A DNA stretch of 64,000 nucleotides from Commensalibacter communis (GCF_947179015.1 NZ_CAMXCM010000002.1:310001-374000); one strand, 5' to 3'. Shown: positions 54,466 through 63,967, numbered from the stretch's first letter. The notes: a model not told the origin generated them from the sequence alone. A program made the numbers and translations.

Positions 54466-55770
54466 ATGGCAAAAAAACATATTCATATTATTGGTGGTGG
54501 ACTAGCAGGTTTATCTGCTGCGGTTTCTTTATCTCAACGATCTGATGCTCAGGTTATTTTATACGAAAGTAGCCCTTGTTTGGGGGGAAGAGCCCGTTCT
54601 TTTTATGACGCTCAATTAGATCGAACCATTGACAATGGGAATCATTTAATTTTGTCAGGAAATGAGGCTGTTTTTAAATATCTACGGATGATTGATGCAA
54701 CCAATAGTTTGATTGGGTCGGGATACCCGTTATTTCCATTTGTTGATTTAGAAGTTGGAAAACGTTGGGATTTATTACTTTCCAAAGGACGTTTTCCTTG
54801 GTGGTTATTTTTTGCAAAACATCGTGTTCCTGATTTCAAATTTCCAGAATTATTTGCATTATGGAAGTTCTTAAAAGCAGACACCCAACAAACCGTTGCT
54901 GATTGTTTGGTGAATGGACAATTTGCCCGTCGCTTATTAAAACCTTTTGCTGTTTCGGCTTTGAATACGTCTTGTGATGCAGGCAGTGCTTTGTTGCTTG
55001 GGTCAGTGATGCGCCAATCTTTGATGAAGGGTGGCAAGGCCTGCATACCTTATTTTCCGAAAGAGGGTTTATCAGAAACATTTGTACAACCTGCAATCTC
55101 TTTAATTAGTTTGCAAGGTGGTAAAATTCATACAAAATCACGCCTTTCAGAATTGCATGTTGAAGAGGGTAAAATTGATTATTTTGTGATGAATAATGAT
55201 AAAATTGAGGTGGGTCCTGATGATAGTGTTATTTTGGCACTGAGTGCGCATGTCGCAGAGCAAATATTGGGTACAGTATGTCCAAAAGTAAAAGTGCCGA
55301 ATCAATTTGAAAGCATATTAAACCTACATTATGCCGTTGATCCTAACTTACGAGTGAAGGGTAGTATAGATAAAGCCAAATTTGCGGGTGTCATTGGAGG
55401 CATTAGTGAATGGATATTTGTCAAACCAGGTGTAATTTCTATTACAGTCAGTGCAGCAAATCGTTTTATGGGATGTCAGTCTGAGAATTTAGCCTCTTTG
55501 ATTTGGCAAGAGGTTAAGGAAGTTTTATCTCCTGTGGTAGAAACAGCTTTACCCGAGGAAATCCCTAATCATCGTCTTTTATGGGAAAAGCGAGCGAGTT
55601 TTGTTGCGACAGTAGAGCAAAATCATCGCCGCCCGTCCTGCTATACGCCATATCACAATTTATTTTTAGCAGGTGATTGGGTTGCAACAGGGTTGCCAGC
55701 TACAATCGAAGGGGCTATTCGTTCTGGATTTGGAGCTGCGGAAGCTATTTTTTCTTCTCAGCCACTCTAA
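54466..55770 (+). CDS. hpnE: Hydroxysqualene dehydroxylase HpnE
   Basis: A 434-aa flavoprotein of the phytoene-desaturase/amine-oxidase class. The N-terminal HIIGGGLAGLSAAVSLSQR binds FAD. NHLILSGNEAVFKYL and the C-terminal LAGDWVATGLPATIEGAIRSG segment are typical of HpnE. It reduces hydroxysqualene to squalene, completing the HpnCDE route in place of a single squalene synthase. It lies 84 bp before shc. Confidence 0.94.
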   Translation: MAKKHIHIIGGGLAGLSAAVSLSQRSDAQVILYESSPCLGGRARSFYDAQLDRTIDNGNHLILSGNEAVFKYLRMIDATNSLIGSGYPLFPFVDLEVGKRWDLLLSKGRFPWWLFFAKHRVPDFKFPELFALWKFLKADTQQTVADCLVNGQFARRLLKPFAVSALNTSCDAGSALLLGSVMRQSLMKGGKACIPYFPKEGLSETFVQPAISLISLQGGKIHTKSRLSELHVEEGKIDYFVMNNDKIEVGPDDSVILALSAHVAEQILGTVCPKVKVPNQFESILNLHYAVDPNLRVKGSIDKAKFAGVIGGISEWIFVKPGVISITVSAANRFMGCQSENLASLIWQEVKEVLSPVVETALPEEIPNHRLLWEKRASFVATVEQNHRRPSCYTPYHNLFLAGDWVATGLPATIEGAIRSGFGAAEAIFSSQPL

Positions 55771-55854
55771 GAAACGATATTATTATTCTCAAAGAGGATA
55801 AATATTTATCCAAGAATACTTTGTATTGTATCAATAAAAAGGAAATATTTGATT

Positions 55855-57819
55855 ATGCTTGACCATGTTGACTCTTTGGAAAATACGATTAAGGACGAAG
55901 CATTAGATCATGCTATTTTACAAGCACAAAATATTTTGGCAGATCGTCAAAATGACGATGGACATTGGGTCTTTGAATTAGAGGCAGATGCAACTATCCC
56001 TGCTGAATATGTTTTATTAGAACATTTTCTTGATCGTATCGATACAGAGTTAGAAGAAAAAATTGGGGTCTATTTACGTCGTATTCAAGGCGATCATGGG
56101 GGATGGCCTCTTTATTATGGTGGGAATTTTAATATTTCAGCTTCGGTGAAAGCCTATTTTGCGCTCAAAGCGATTGGTGATGATATCGATGCCCCTCATA
56201 TGAAGCGTGCAAGAACGGCAATTTTAGCACATGGTGGAGCCGAAGCATCCAATGTTTTCACACGCACCCAGCTGGCTTTGTTTGGTGAAGTTCCTTGGCA
56301 TGCAACCCCAGCAATGCCAGTAGAGTTGATGTTAATGCCAAAATGGGCGTTATTTTCTGTATGGAATATGTCTTATTGGTCCAGAACGGTTATTGCGCCT
56401 TTGGTTTTGTTAGTTTCGTTAAAGGGCAGAGCCGTTAATCGTCATAATATTCATGTGCAAGAACTTTTTGTAACGCCTCCAGATCAAATTAAAGAATGGA
56501 TCAAAGGCCCATTTCGTTCTCAGTGGGGATATTTATTTAAATATCTTGATAAAGTCGTTCGTCCTGCCGAAAAATTATTTCCATCTTGTTTACGTAAATA
56601 TGCTCAAAAAAAGACAGTAGAATTTATTGAAAAACGCCTTAATGGTGAAGATGGATTGGGTGCGATTTACCCCGCAATGGCGAATACTGTGATGTCATTT
56701 CGTTGCATGGGTATGCGTGATGATGATCCTCGGGCAGCGATTGCTTGGGAATCAGTCAGAAAATTGATGGTCATTAAAGACGACGAAGCCTACTGCCAGC
56801 CTTGTGTGTCACCAATTTGGGATACCGCGTTGACAGGACATGCAATGTTCGAAACAGCCTCTGGTATTCGCGCTGCTGATCGTGAAAAAACAGTGCAAAA
56901 GCTTGCTAAGGCAACAGAGTGGTTAAAAGATCGCCAAATTCTGGATGTCAAAGGGGATTGGGCGATTAATTGTCCTGATGTGGCACCTGGTGGTTGGGCA
57001 TTTCAGTATCGCAATGACTATTATCCAGATGTTGATGATACAGCCGTAGTGGGAATGCTGCTTCATCGACAAGGCAACCCTGAACATCAGGAATCTATCG
57101 AACGTGCACGTCAATGGATTATTGGAATGCAAAGTTCTAATGGTGGTTGGGGTGCTTTTGATATTGATAATAACAAAATGCTGTTGAATCACATTCCGTT
57201 CTCGGATCATGGTGCTTTGCTTGATCCACCAACAGTGGACGTGGCGGCACGTTGTATTTCTTTCCTTGCACAATTAGGCCATCCAGAGGATAAACCAGTT
57301 ATTGATCGTGGTATTCAATATTTGCGCGATGAACAAGAAAAATTTGGTGCGTGGTTTGGTCGTTGGGGAACAAATTATATTTATGGAACGTGGTCTGCAC
57401 TATGTGCATTCAATGCTGTTGGCATTTCTGAAGAAGATCCCGCGGTCAAAAAAGCGGTTGATTGGTTGCTTTGTGTGCAACGTCCTGATGGTGGTTGGGG
57501 TGAAAGCGAAGAATCTTACGAAGGTGCTACACCTGGACAACATCATACTAGCCTACCTTCTCAAACAGCTTGGGCTTTGCTGGGGTTAATGGCTGCAAAA
57601 CAACATCAACACCCAGCAGTACAAAAAGGGATTCAATGGTTAATGGAAAATCAAGAAGCTGATGGTCAGTGGAATGAAGACCCTTATAATGCTGTTGGGT
57701 TTCCAAGAGTTTTCTATTTGCGTTATCATGGATATCGTCAATTTTTTCCATTATTTGCTTTATCACGTTATCGGAATCTACAATCCAGTAACACAGGTAA
57801 AGTCGAGGTAGGATTTTAA
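55855..57819 (+). CDS. shc: Squalene--hopene cyclase
   Basis: About 654 aa. This family-wide (alpha/alpha)6 barrel enzyme cyclises squalene to hopene/diplopterol. The catalytic DVDDTA motif is at residues 392-397, and several QW repeats are visible (for example QSSNGGWGAFD, QRPDGGWGES and QEADGQWNE). A typical QNDDGHWVFELEADAT opening is present. A TTG at 55849 is in frame and closer to AAAGGA. I use the ATG at 55855. hpnG starts right at its stop. Confidence 0.96.
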   Translation: MLDHVDSLENTIKDEALDHAILQAQNILADRQNDDGHWVFELEADATIPAEYVLLEHFLDRIDTELEEKIGVYLRRIQGDHGGWPLYYGGNFNISASVKAYFALKAIGDDIDAPHMKRARTAILAHGGAEASNVFTRTQLALFGEVPWHATPAMPVELMLMPKWALFSVWNMSYWSRTVIAPLVLLVSLKGRAVNRHNIHVQELFVTPPDQIKEWIKGPFRSQWGYLFKYLDKVVRPAEKLFPSCLRKYAQKKTVEFIEKRLNGEDGLGAIYPAMANTVMSFRCMGMRDDDPRAAIAWESVRKLMVIKDDEAYCQPCVSPIWDTALTGHAMFETASGIRAADREKTVQKLAKATEWLKDRQILDVKGDWAINCPDVAPGGWAFQYRNDYYPDVDDTAVVGMLLHRQGNPEHQESIERARQWIIGMQSSNGGWGAFDIDNNKMLLNHIPFSDHGALLDPPTVDVAARCISFLAQLGHPEDKPVIDRGIQYLRDEQEKFGAWFGRWGTNYIYGTWSALCAFNAVGISEEDPAVKKAVDWLLCVQRPDGGWGESEESYEGATPGQHHTSLPSQTAWALLGLMAAKQHQHPAVQKGIQWLMENQEADGQWNEDPYNAVGFPRVFYLRYHGYRQFFPLFALSRYRNLQSSNTGKVEVGF

Positions 57820-58485
57820 ATGCAACAACGTATCGGCGTTTTGGTTGGGATGCAATCAGAGGCGAAATTAGCTCGTCATTTGTATCCTGCGGCTATAGAG
57901 GCAAGTGGGGCAACAAAAGAAGGGGCAAAAATCGCTTTGAATCGTTTGATTATGGCAAATGTTACTTCGATTGTTTCTTTTGGTTTTGCCGCAGGTTTGG
58001 ATCCATTAATCAAAGCCGGTACTATTTTGCTACCTAATGTTATTCATGTAAATGGAAAAGATTATGTTTCAGACCCAGCTTTGCGGTTGAAACTAGGTGC
58101 GGAAAAGTCCCAAATTAAAGTCGGTGCTTTGTTACATAGTGATGAAATCATAACCGCTTCTGCTGAAAAGCAAGCGCTTTTTCACAAGACGGGCTGTGTG
58201 GCACTTGATATGGAAAGTGGTATTGTTGCGCAATATTGTGAAGATCACCAAATCCCCTTTGCTGTTTTAAGAGTTGTTTGTGACTCGGCAGCAAGGGATT
58301 TACCACCTCTTGCTTGTATGGCTTTGTCCCATGATGGCAATTTAAATAGAATTCAAATGGCAAAAAGTCTGTTGTCAAATCCAGGTCAGATCGCTGGGCT
58401 TATTAAACTTGGTATAGATGCTGGGGTTGCTTACACACGATTAAATAGTTTTGTGCATCATAAAAATATTTTTGAAGGTATTTAA
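57820..58485 (+). CDS. hpnG: Hopanoid-associated nucleosidase HpnG
   Basis: A 221-aa nucleoside phosphorylase/nucleosidase-like enzyme. LVGMQSEAKLAR at the N-terminus, IVSFGFAAGLDP, DMESGIVAQYCE and VVCDSA (catalytic Asp) follow the MTAN fold. HpnG removes adenine from adenosylhopane to give ribosylhopane, so it needs HpnH upstream in the pathway. HpnH is not in this window. The ATG begins at the base after the shc stop. Confidence 0.92.
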   Translation: MQQRIGVLVGMQSEAKLARHLYPAAIEASGATKEGAKIALNRLIMANVTSIVSFGFAAGLDPLIKAGTILLPNVIHVNGKDYVSDPALRLKLGAEKSQIKVGALLHSDEIITASAEKQALFHKTGCVALDMESGIVAQYCEDHQIPFAVLRVVCDSAARDLPPLACMALSHDGNLNRIQMAKSLLSNPGQIAGLIKLGIDAGVAYTRLNSFVHHKNIFEGI

Positions 58486-58534
58486 CCTACATCGTTTTTT
58501 GTTTGTGGTGACTTAAAATAATAAAGAATATTTA

Positions 58535-58570
58535 TCACAATCTACTAAAAATTATATGTGTAGATTGTGA
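58535..58570. terminator. Inverted repeat after hpnG
   Basis: TCACAATCTAC (58535-58545) and GTAGATTGTGA (58560-58570) form a perfect 11-bp stem with a 14-nt loop, 49 bp after the hpn operon. There is no T-run. It lies between converging genes and may serve both. Confidence 0.5.
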
Positions 58571-58592
58571 ATCAATTAGTCTTTCCTTGTGA

Positions 58593-59150
58593 TTAAGAAA
58601 ACAAGACTTTCAAACGATTCAAGGTTGATGGAACATCTTGAATAACTTCAAATAGGTTTAAGATCCCAGCGTCAGCGAACCCTTGATCGACTATTGCTTT
58701 TAGTTGATTACAAACTGGTTCTGCCCAATTTTCAATATTGATAATGATAATGGGTTTATTGTGCAGATGCAGTTGTTTCCAGGTTAATATTTCAAAAAAC
58801 TCGTCAAAAGTTCCGATACCGCCTGGTAGGCACAAAAATGCATCTGCTTCTTGGTATAAGATTTCTTTTCTTTTATGCATATCTTGGGTGACGATAAGAT
58901 CTTGAACGCGGGAATGTTCCCCTTCTTTTTTTTGTAAAAATTTGGGGATGATGCCTTTTACAGCGCCGTTTAGATCGATGACAGTATTGGAAACAGCGCC
59001 CATAATACCGACGTTTCCACCTCCAAAAACAAGACGAATGTTATTTTGCACCAAGCCTTTTCCCAGATCTTTGCCAGCTTGTTCAAAAGCTGGATTATTA
59101 CCCAGATGAGACCCACAAAAAACTGTGACAGAATGTGTATATGTAGACAT
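58593..59150 (-). CDS. LOG-family Rossmann protein
   Basis: A 185-aa protein. GGGNVGIMG (about 43-51) and the active-site PGGIGTFDEFFE (109-120) are the LOG/TIGR00730 signature. Many such proteins hydrolyse nucleoside-5'-monophosphates (cytokinin activation in plants and some bacteria). A nucleotide hydrolase role is likely; cytokinin synthesis is not shown. It lies 4 bp after the MFS gene and is probably cotranscribed. Confidence 0.92.
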   Translation of the reverse strand: MSTYTHSVTVFCGSHLGNNPAFEQAGKDLGKGLVQNNIRLVFGGGNVGIMGAVSNTVIDLNGAVKGIIPKFLQKKEGEHSRVQDLIVTQDMHKRKEILYQEADAFLCLPGGIGTFDEFFEILTWKQLHLHNKPIIIINIENWAEPVCNQLKAIVDQGFADAGILNLFEVIQDVPSTLNRLKVLFS

Positions 59151-59154
59151 TAAT

Positions 59155-60393
59155 TTAACTTTTTATAATGTGATTTTGATTAGATGCTGTCAGGTTACGA
59201 TATTTTGATTGATAGTGCAAAATATAGGTTAATATTGTTCCTGCACAGGTGAAAATAGCAGCGCTTAGGAATAACCAGTAATATCCCCAATGAAATAAGA
59301 TAAATCCTAATAATGGTCCTGCGATAAAAAGAGCGATATCAAGGAAAAGACCAAAACATGCCAAAGCGGATCCTCGGTTTTCTGCACCGACTGTGGCAAT
59401 AGCAATAATGCCTAGAGCAGGAAAAATCAGTGAAAATCCACAACCAGTCAATCCAGCACCAATATATGTTCCGATAATAGAGTGGCTAAATGCAATGAAA
59501 CATAGTCCTATTGTCTCAATACTCAAGGAAACAATAGAGACCATATATCCACCATATTTATGAATAGCATTTTTAAAAATAAAACGAATGAAAACAAAAC
59601 ATATTCCAAAAAGAGTAATGACATAACCAGAACCGTTCCATCCATTAAATACAAAATAAAGTGCCATAAACGCTTGAATACTGCCAAAACCAACGGTTGC
59701 TAGCCCAAGACCTGAACCAGTAGGTAACACGCGCATAAAAACTGTGGTAAAAGGAAGCGGAGGAATAGTCGACGGGGTGGGAGCAATATTAGAATAAGTT
59801 GATGCAAGCACAGCACCCACGCCAGCAAGAACGATTGTGACAATAGCAATCGTGGTTAGTCCACCAAAATGACCCGGAAGGTTTAATAAAAAGATACCTA
59901 ATGGTGCCCCAATCGCCATTCCTCCATAAGAAGTCACCCCGTTCCAAGAAATAACATGCGTTGCATTTTCTATTCCTGTTCGACTGATGTTCCAAAGATT
60001 AGTTCCCGTTGATGCCCAGCTTTCAGAGGCACCTATACATAATCGCCCGAGGATAATAATAAGCAATGTTACTATTGGAAAAGTGGTAAATAACGTTGAA
60101 ATAAGGGTAAAAATACCACCAATAGCACTGACACATAATCCGATAATGACTGAACTTTTTGCCCCTTTGGTGTCAATCCATCTGCCTGCACTTGGTCGCG
60201 TCAGAAATGTGCCAATATAAGCCACAGATACAGCCATTCCTGCAATAACAGAATTATAATGGAGGGACTGATGCACGAATACTGATATCGCGGTAAAGAA
60301 CATACCGACGTTAATGTAACAAATCAGATTAAATATTACAACAGCGAGAATTTTTAATGTAATTTGGCTGGGTTTAAGGCTATTGATAGGCAT
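59155..60393 (-). CDS. MFS transporter
   Basis: A 412-aa major-facilitator protein with twelve hydrophobic segments. The conserved loop RPSAGRWIDTKGAKSS after the second helix is the MFS A-motif. The organic substrate cannot be read from the sequence. It is upstream of the LOG gene with a 4-bp gap. It is divergent from the M20 peptidase gene, with 119 bp of shared upstream DNA. Confidence 0.9.
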   Translation of the reverse strand: MPINSLKPSQITLKILAVVIFNLICYINVGMFFTAISVFVHQSLHYNSVIAGMAVSVAYIGTFLTRPSAGRWIDTKGAKSSVIIGLCVSAIGGIFTLISTLFTTFPIVTLLIIILGRLCIGASESWASTGTNLWNISRTGIENATHVISWNGVTSYGGMAIGAPLGIFLLNLPGHFGGLTTIAIVTIVLAGVGAVLASTYSNIAPTPSTIPPLPFTTVFMRVLPTGSGLGLATVGFGSIQAFMALYFVFNGWNGSGYVITLFGICFVFIRFIFKNAIHKYGGYMVSIVSLSIETIGLCFIAFSHSIIGTYIGAGLTGCGFSLIFPALGIIAIATVGAENRGSALACFGLFLDIALFIAGPLLGFILFHWGYYWLFLSAAIFTCAGTILTYILHYQSKYRNLTASNQNHIIKS

Positions 60394-60512
60394 TATGTGA
60401 GATTACAGTTCTTAATTTAAAAATCCTGTCCGTGGTAAAGATAGATTTTTCTAATTTTTGGAAAATGATTATAATCATAAAATGGTTGTATGGATAAAGA
60501 AAGGAAATATTT

Positions 60513-61898
60513 TTGCAAACAATTTTAGGATCTGTTGATCGAGGACTATCTGAATCGTTAGAAAAATTATTTGAATTATTAAAAATTCCTAGCATTTCAG
60601 CCGACCCTGCTTATGCACATGAATGTCGCAATGCAGCCAATTGGTTAAAAGAATATCTAACGTCTTTCAACTTTGTCACACGCATTTGTGAAACAGAAGG
60701 ACACCCTATTATCCTTGCACAAGAGCTTTCGGCAACGAATGCGCCACATATTTTATTTTATGGTCACTATGATGTTCAGCCTGTTGATCCGATTACATTG
60801 TGGAAAATTCCTCCTTTCGAACCATGTATGCTTAAAGATAATTTAGGACAAGATGTGATTCATGGCCGAGGATCCTCCGATGATAAAGGACAAATATTAA
60901 CGTTCTTAGAAGCATGTCGTGCAATTTATACAGAGACGGGTCAGTTCCCTGTTCGGATTACGGTGCTTTTGGAAGGTGAAGAAGAAAGTGGTGGAGAACA
61001 CCTGCCAGCTTTTCTAGCTGAACAAAAACAACATTTACATCCTGATATGGCCTTTATTTGCGATACGGATATGGCAACAGCAGATGTGCCTGCAATCACC
61101 GCAATGGTGAGAGGATTAGTTGGTGAAGAAGTAACGATTTACGCTGCTAATAGAGATTTACATTCAGGGATTTACGGTAATGCTGCACGTAACCCTATTC
61201 AAGTTTTGTCTGAAATCATTACAGCGTTAAGAGACGATCAAGGTCGTGTCACCATTCCAGAATTTTATGAAGGCGTGCCAGAAATTCCTTCTGAAATTAG
61301 AGCAAAGTGGCAGGAAATTGGTAAAACGGATGCAGCGCTTTTATCCCCTATTGGGTTAAAAGAGTCTGCGGGTGAACAGGCTTTTAATGCCATTGAGCAA
61401 ACATGGTGTCGTCCATCGTGTGAAATTAATGGGATCAGTGGCGGCTATCAAGGTGCAGGATTCAAAACCGTTATTCCAGCAAAAGCGTCTGCCAAGATTT
61501 CTTTTCGGTTAGTAGGACACCAAGATCCTATTAAAATTAGAAAGAATTTCCGCGATTTTGTGTCTGCTCTTATTCCTCAAGATTGCCGAGTTGAATTTGA
61601 ATCTTATGGTGCGTCAAGAGCTGGCATGGTGTCGCTAGAGGGTGCTATTTTAGGAGCGGTTTGTCAGGCTTTACAAGACGAATGGGGTTGCGAAACAGCC
61701 ATTGTTGGTAGTGGTGGTGCCATTCCTGTCGTGAATGATTTACAACGTGAATTTGGGATTGAATCGTTCTTAGTAGGGTTTGCAAATGCTGATGATTGCA
61801 TTCACTCCCCCAATGAAAAATATAATTTACGTTCTTTTCATAAGGGGATACGGTCTTGGGTGCGTATTTTGTATGCGCTACAACCCGTTAAACTATAA
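60513..61898 (+). CDS. M20-family metallopeptidase (dipeptidase-like)
   Basis: A 461-aa zinc-dependent amidohydrolase of the M20/ArgE-DapE family. Metal-site motifs are visible as YGHYDVQP (near 84), HGRGSSDDKG (near 117), and LLEGEEESGG (near 154). A lid/dimerisation domain follows. The likely activity is peptide or acylated amino acid hydrolysis. The start is a TTG at 60513 behind AAAGGA; no in-frame ATG serves better. Its 3' end overlaps the convergent MTHFR-like gene by 6 bp. Confidence 0.93.
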   Translation: MQTILGSVDRGLSESLEKLFELLKIPSISADPAYAHECRNAANWLKEYLTSFNFVTRICETEGHPIILAQELSATNAPHILFYGHYDVQPVDPITLWKIPPFEPCMLKDNLGQDVIHGRGSSDDKGQILTFLEACRAIYTETGQFPVRITVLLEGEEESGGEHLPAFLAEQKQHLHPDMAFICDTDMATADVPAITAMVRGLVGEEVTIYAANRDLHSGIYGNAARNPIQVLSEIITALRDDQGRVTIPEFYEGVPEIPSEIRAKWQEIGKTDAALLSPIGLKESAGEQAFNAIEQTWCRPSCEINGISGGYQGAGFKTVIPAKASAKISFRLVGHQDPIKIRKNFRDFVSALIPQDCRVEFESYGASRAGMVSLEGAILGAVCQALQDEWGCETAIVGSGGAIPVVNDLQREFGIESFLVGFANADDCIHSPNEKYNLRSFHKGIRSWVRILYALQPVKL

Positions 61899-62636
61899 AA
61901 AAACATCCATCAAGGGGGGTAAATATTTTTCAAGTTTGACTCGTAATGGCATTAAATAAGTATTGCTATTGGTTTGTTTGATTAATTGCAATGCACGTTT
62001 GGCGAAAGCGATGTTGGCTTCTAATGTTGGTTCAAAATGATGTGGAAAAATAACACGATTGGTGACTTCCCAATAAGATTTCGATTTTGGACCAACAACG
62101 GGTGACAATCCCCAAAATACATTTTTATCATGTAGCCAATCCATGCAAAGTTCTAGCATCTTTTCGTCAAAAATAGGTTGTGTAAAAAAACCTGTTGCTC
62201 CCGCTGCTTCTTTAGATTGGATATGTTCTAATTCTTCTTTAGGAGAGCGACGGTATGGGTCAAATGCAGCATATAAAGTAAGATGGGGCAGTTCTTTTTG
62301 ATAGCGACGTAAGATCATTTCCGTTGTATTGGGATATGTTACTTTATGGAGGTCTGCCGGTGGATCACCTTGAATAACCAATATTTCTTTGAGGTTCGAC
62401 TGATTATATCCTGGTAATGGCGCATTGGGGTCAATATCAATGGCTCTGATATGAGGGATTGTATTTGGATATAAAGGATACGTAATATCAAAAGTCTCCC
62501 AACTTCGTAAAGGGAAACGCATCAGATCAGGAATATTAATGGTATCTGCGACGGAAAAATATTCCTTGATATTATTCATATCGAGCGTCAAGCTATCTTT
62601 ATCTCGAGGGATGAGTTCGATTGAAATGCGTGTCAT
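61893..62636 (-). CDS. Methylenetetrahydrofolate reductase-like protein (short)
   Basis: A 247-aa protein of the MetF superfamily fold. ISIELIPRDKDSL keeps the general-acid Glu of MTHFR. IRAIDIDP, ILVIQGDPP and AAGATGFFTQPIFD resemble the folate- and FAD-binding strands. At 247 aa it is about 40-50 residues shorter than MetF, and its N-terminus lacks the classic FEFFPP. It may be a specialised or non-canonical reductase. It is convergent with M20 and divergent from the SLT gene. Confidence 0.75.
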   Translation of the reverse strand: MTRISIELIPRDKDSLTLDMNNIKEYFSVADTINIPDLMRFPLRSWETFDITYPLYPNTIPHIRAIDIDPNAPLPGYNQSNLKEILVIQGDPPADLHKVTYPNTTEMILRRYQKELPHLTLYAAFDPYRRSPKEELEHIQSKEAAGATGFFTQPIFDEKMLELCMDWLHDKNVFWGLSPVVGPKSKSYWEVTNRVIFPHHFEPTLEANIAFAKRALQLIKQTNSNTYLMPLRVKLEKYLPPLMDVFL

Positions 62637-62689
62637 TTTTTATCCTTTATTGTTTGATATATAGTATAAAGATTTAATAATGACTGCAA

Positions 62690-62727
62690 GTCATCGTAAC
62701 ACAGTTTATGTTCAATTTTACGATGAC
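62690..62727. repeat. 10-bp inverted repeat in a divergent promoter region
   Basis: GTCATCGTAA (62690-62699) and TTACGATGAC (62718-62727) are perfect complements with an 18-nt spacer; ACTG/CAGT can extend the pairing outside with a bulge. It is centred between the divergent MTHFR-like and SLT genes, which fits an operator or an upstream RNA hairpin. Confidence 0.5.
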
Positions 62728-62752
62728 AGTAAATTAAAATAATAGGTTATTT

Positions 62753-63256
62753 ATGGTTGCCCCGTATCTTCAATGTATGGTGATGGTGTCGTCTTTTCAT
62801 CATCTGCCACCCAATGTTCTGCCATCAATACAGCGTGTTGAGGGCGGTGCACCTGGTATTGTTTCGAACAATAAAAATGGAACACAAGATTTAGGTGTGA
62901 TGCAAATTAATACACGATGGATAGAGCCATTACGACGCACAACAGGCGAAACTGGAGATATAATTTATAAAAGGTTAAAAGAAGATAGTTGCTATAATAT
63001 TGCTGTGGCGGGGGCAATTATGAAGTTGTATTTAAAAGAGACGAACGGCGATTTAATGCAAGCGATTGGTAATTATCACTCTCATACACCCTCTTTGAAT
63101 AATCAATACAAGTTAAAAATTATAAATGCGTCTTATCAAACTAATGGTTCTGATGTTCCTTTGGGAAAACATTTGTCGCCTTACCAAAAACGTTTATTAA
63201 AAGCAAAACAGAAATCAAATAGGTATCATCATCGTAAAAAAAATCAACGATCATGA
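62753..63256 (+). CDS. Lytic transglycosylase-like (SLT) protein
   Basis: A 167-aa lysozyme-fold protein resembling VirB1/IagB-type SLT enzymes. The catalytic Glu is Glu30 in IQRVEGGAPG, and DLGVMQINTRW follows with the typical Gln/Asn. AIGNYHSHTP lies further on. The C-terminus is very basic (SNRYHHRKKNQRS). No clear signal peptide is seen with the ATG at 62753, so export is uncertain. No secretion-system genes are adjacent. Confidence 0.83.
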   Translation: MVAPYLQCMVMVSSFHHLPPNVLPSIQRVEGGAPGIVSNNKNGTQDLGVMQINTRWIEPLRRTTGETGDIIYKRLKEDSCYNIAVAGAIMKLYLKETNGDLMQAIGNYHSHTPSLNNQYKLKIINASYQTNGSDVPLGKHLSPYQKRLLKAKQKSNRYHHRKKNQRS

Positions 63257-63276
63257 TACCTATTCAAATAAACCAC

Positions 63277-63819
63277 TTATTTCAAGCTTGTGGTCGTACG
63301 TTTTCTTTTAGTTGCAGAGCTTAAAGTTTTAGCTTTTGGTGCCGCTTTAGGATTTTTTTTGGTTGTTGTTTTAGCTTTTGCTGGTGGGGCAACAACGATT
63401 TCTTCTTTTACTTCCTCTTGTTCCTGTTCTTGTTCTGCTTGAACTTCAATAGGCTCTTCAGGAGTTTCTAATATACTTTCTGATGTATCAGTATCTTCAG
63501 TCTCAATAAGTTCTTCTTGTAGAAAAATATCGAAAGTAATTGGAGGTAAAGGCATTGAACCAGGTGAACGGGGAAGTCTCCCTTCTGAAGCACCATATAA
63601 GATATAGTGGATAAAAGGATTGATTGAAGATTGTGCAAGATCAGGATAGGAGGCTAAGTAAAAGTTAGTGTTAAAAAAACGATTAGGGTTACGTCCTTCT
63701 CGGTATCCGAAAGAAAGGTAATGATCTAATGGGTCACAATTTGCCATTGCAACATCTTGATATGTTGCAAGATACCAAGCAGAGTCAAATAAAAGAGATA
63801 GGGTTTCAATTTCAGACAT
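63277..63819 (-). CDS. Protein with two WYLxxY-DPLxHYL repeats and a Lys/Ala-rich tail
   Basis: A 180-aa protein. The N-terminal 75 residues hold two copies of a module seen beside glycosyltransferases and in secreted proteins: first FDSAWYLATYQDV to DPLDHYLSFGYREGRNP, then FNTNFYLASYPDL to NPFIHYILYGASEGRLP. A Glu-rich segment follows (about 105-140), then a Lys/Ala/Thr tail (about 145-180). No enzymatic domain is present. The polyampholyte tail could bind nucleic acid or surface polymers. Function unknown. Confidence 0.6.
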   Translation of the reverse strand: MSEIETLSLLFDSAWYLATYQDVAMANCDPLDHYLSFGYREGRNPNRFFNTNFYLASYPDLAQSSINPFIHYILYGASEGRLPRSPGSMPLPPITFDIFLQEELIETEDTDTSESILETPEEPIEVQAEQEQEQEEVKEEIVVAPPAKAKTTTKKNPKAAPKAKTLSSATKRKRTTTSLK

Positions 63820-63967
63820 TTTGTTTTTAATCCATTATAATATTTCGTGAATTATAAAGAAAGTATGGCACCAGCTTATTTATAATTTAAATATGTAGGT
63901 AATGTCTGAAAGAACGTTTTACAAGTTTTATGATTGTTTTTTATGTAGAATTTATAATTCTTTATCG

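Noticed and set aside
54642-55046. A 134-residue minus-strand frame inside hpnE
   Set aside because: Antisense to a strongly supported enzyme gene; no homology features.
62753-63256. VirB1-type component of a secretion system
   Set aside because: No other T4SS or T3SS genes are within the window; the SLT fold alone does not imply one.
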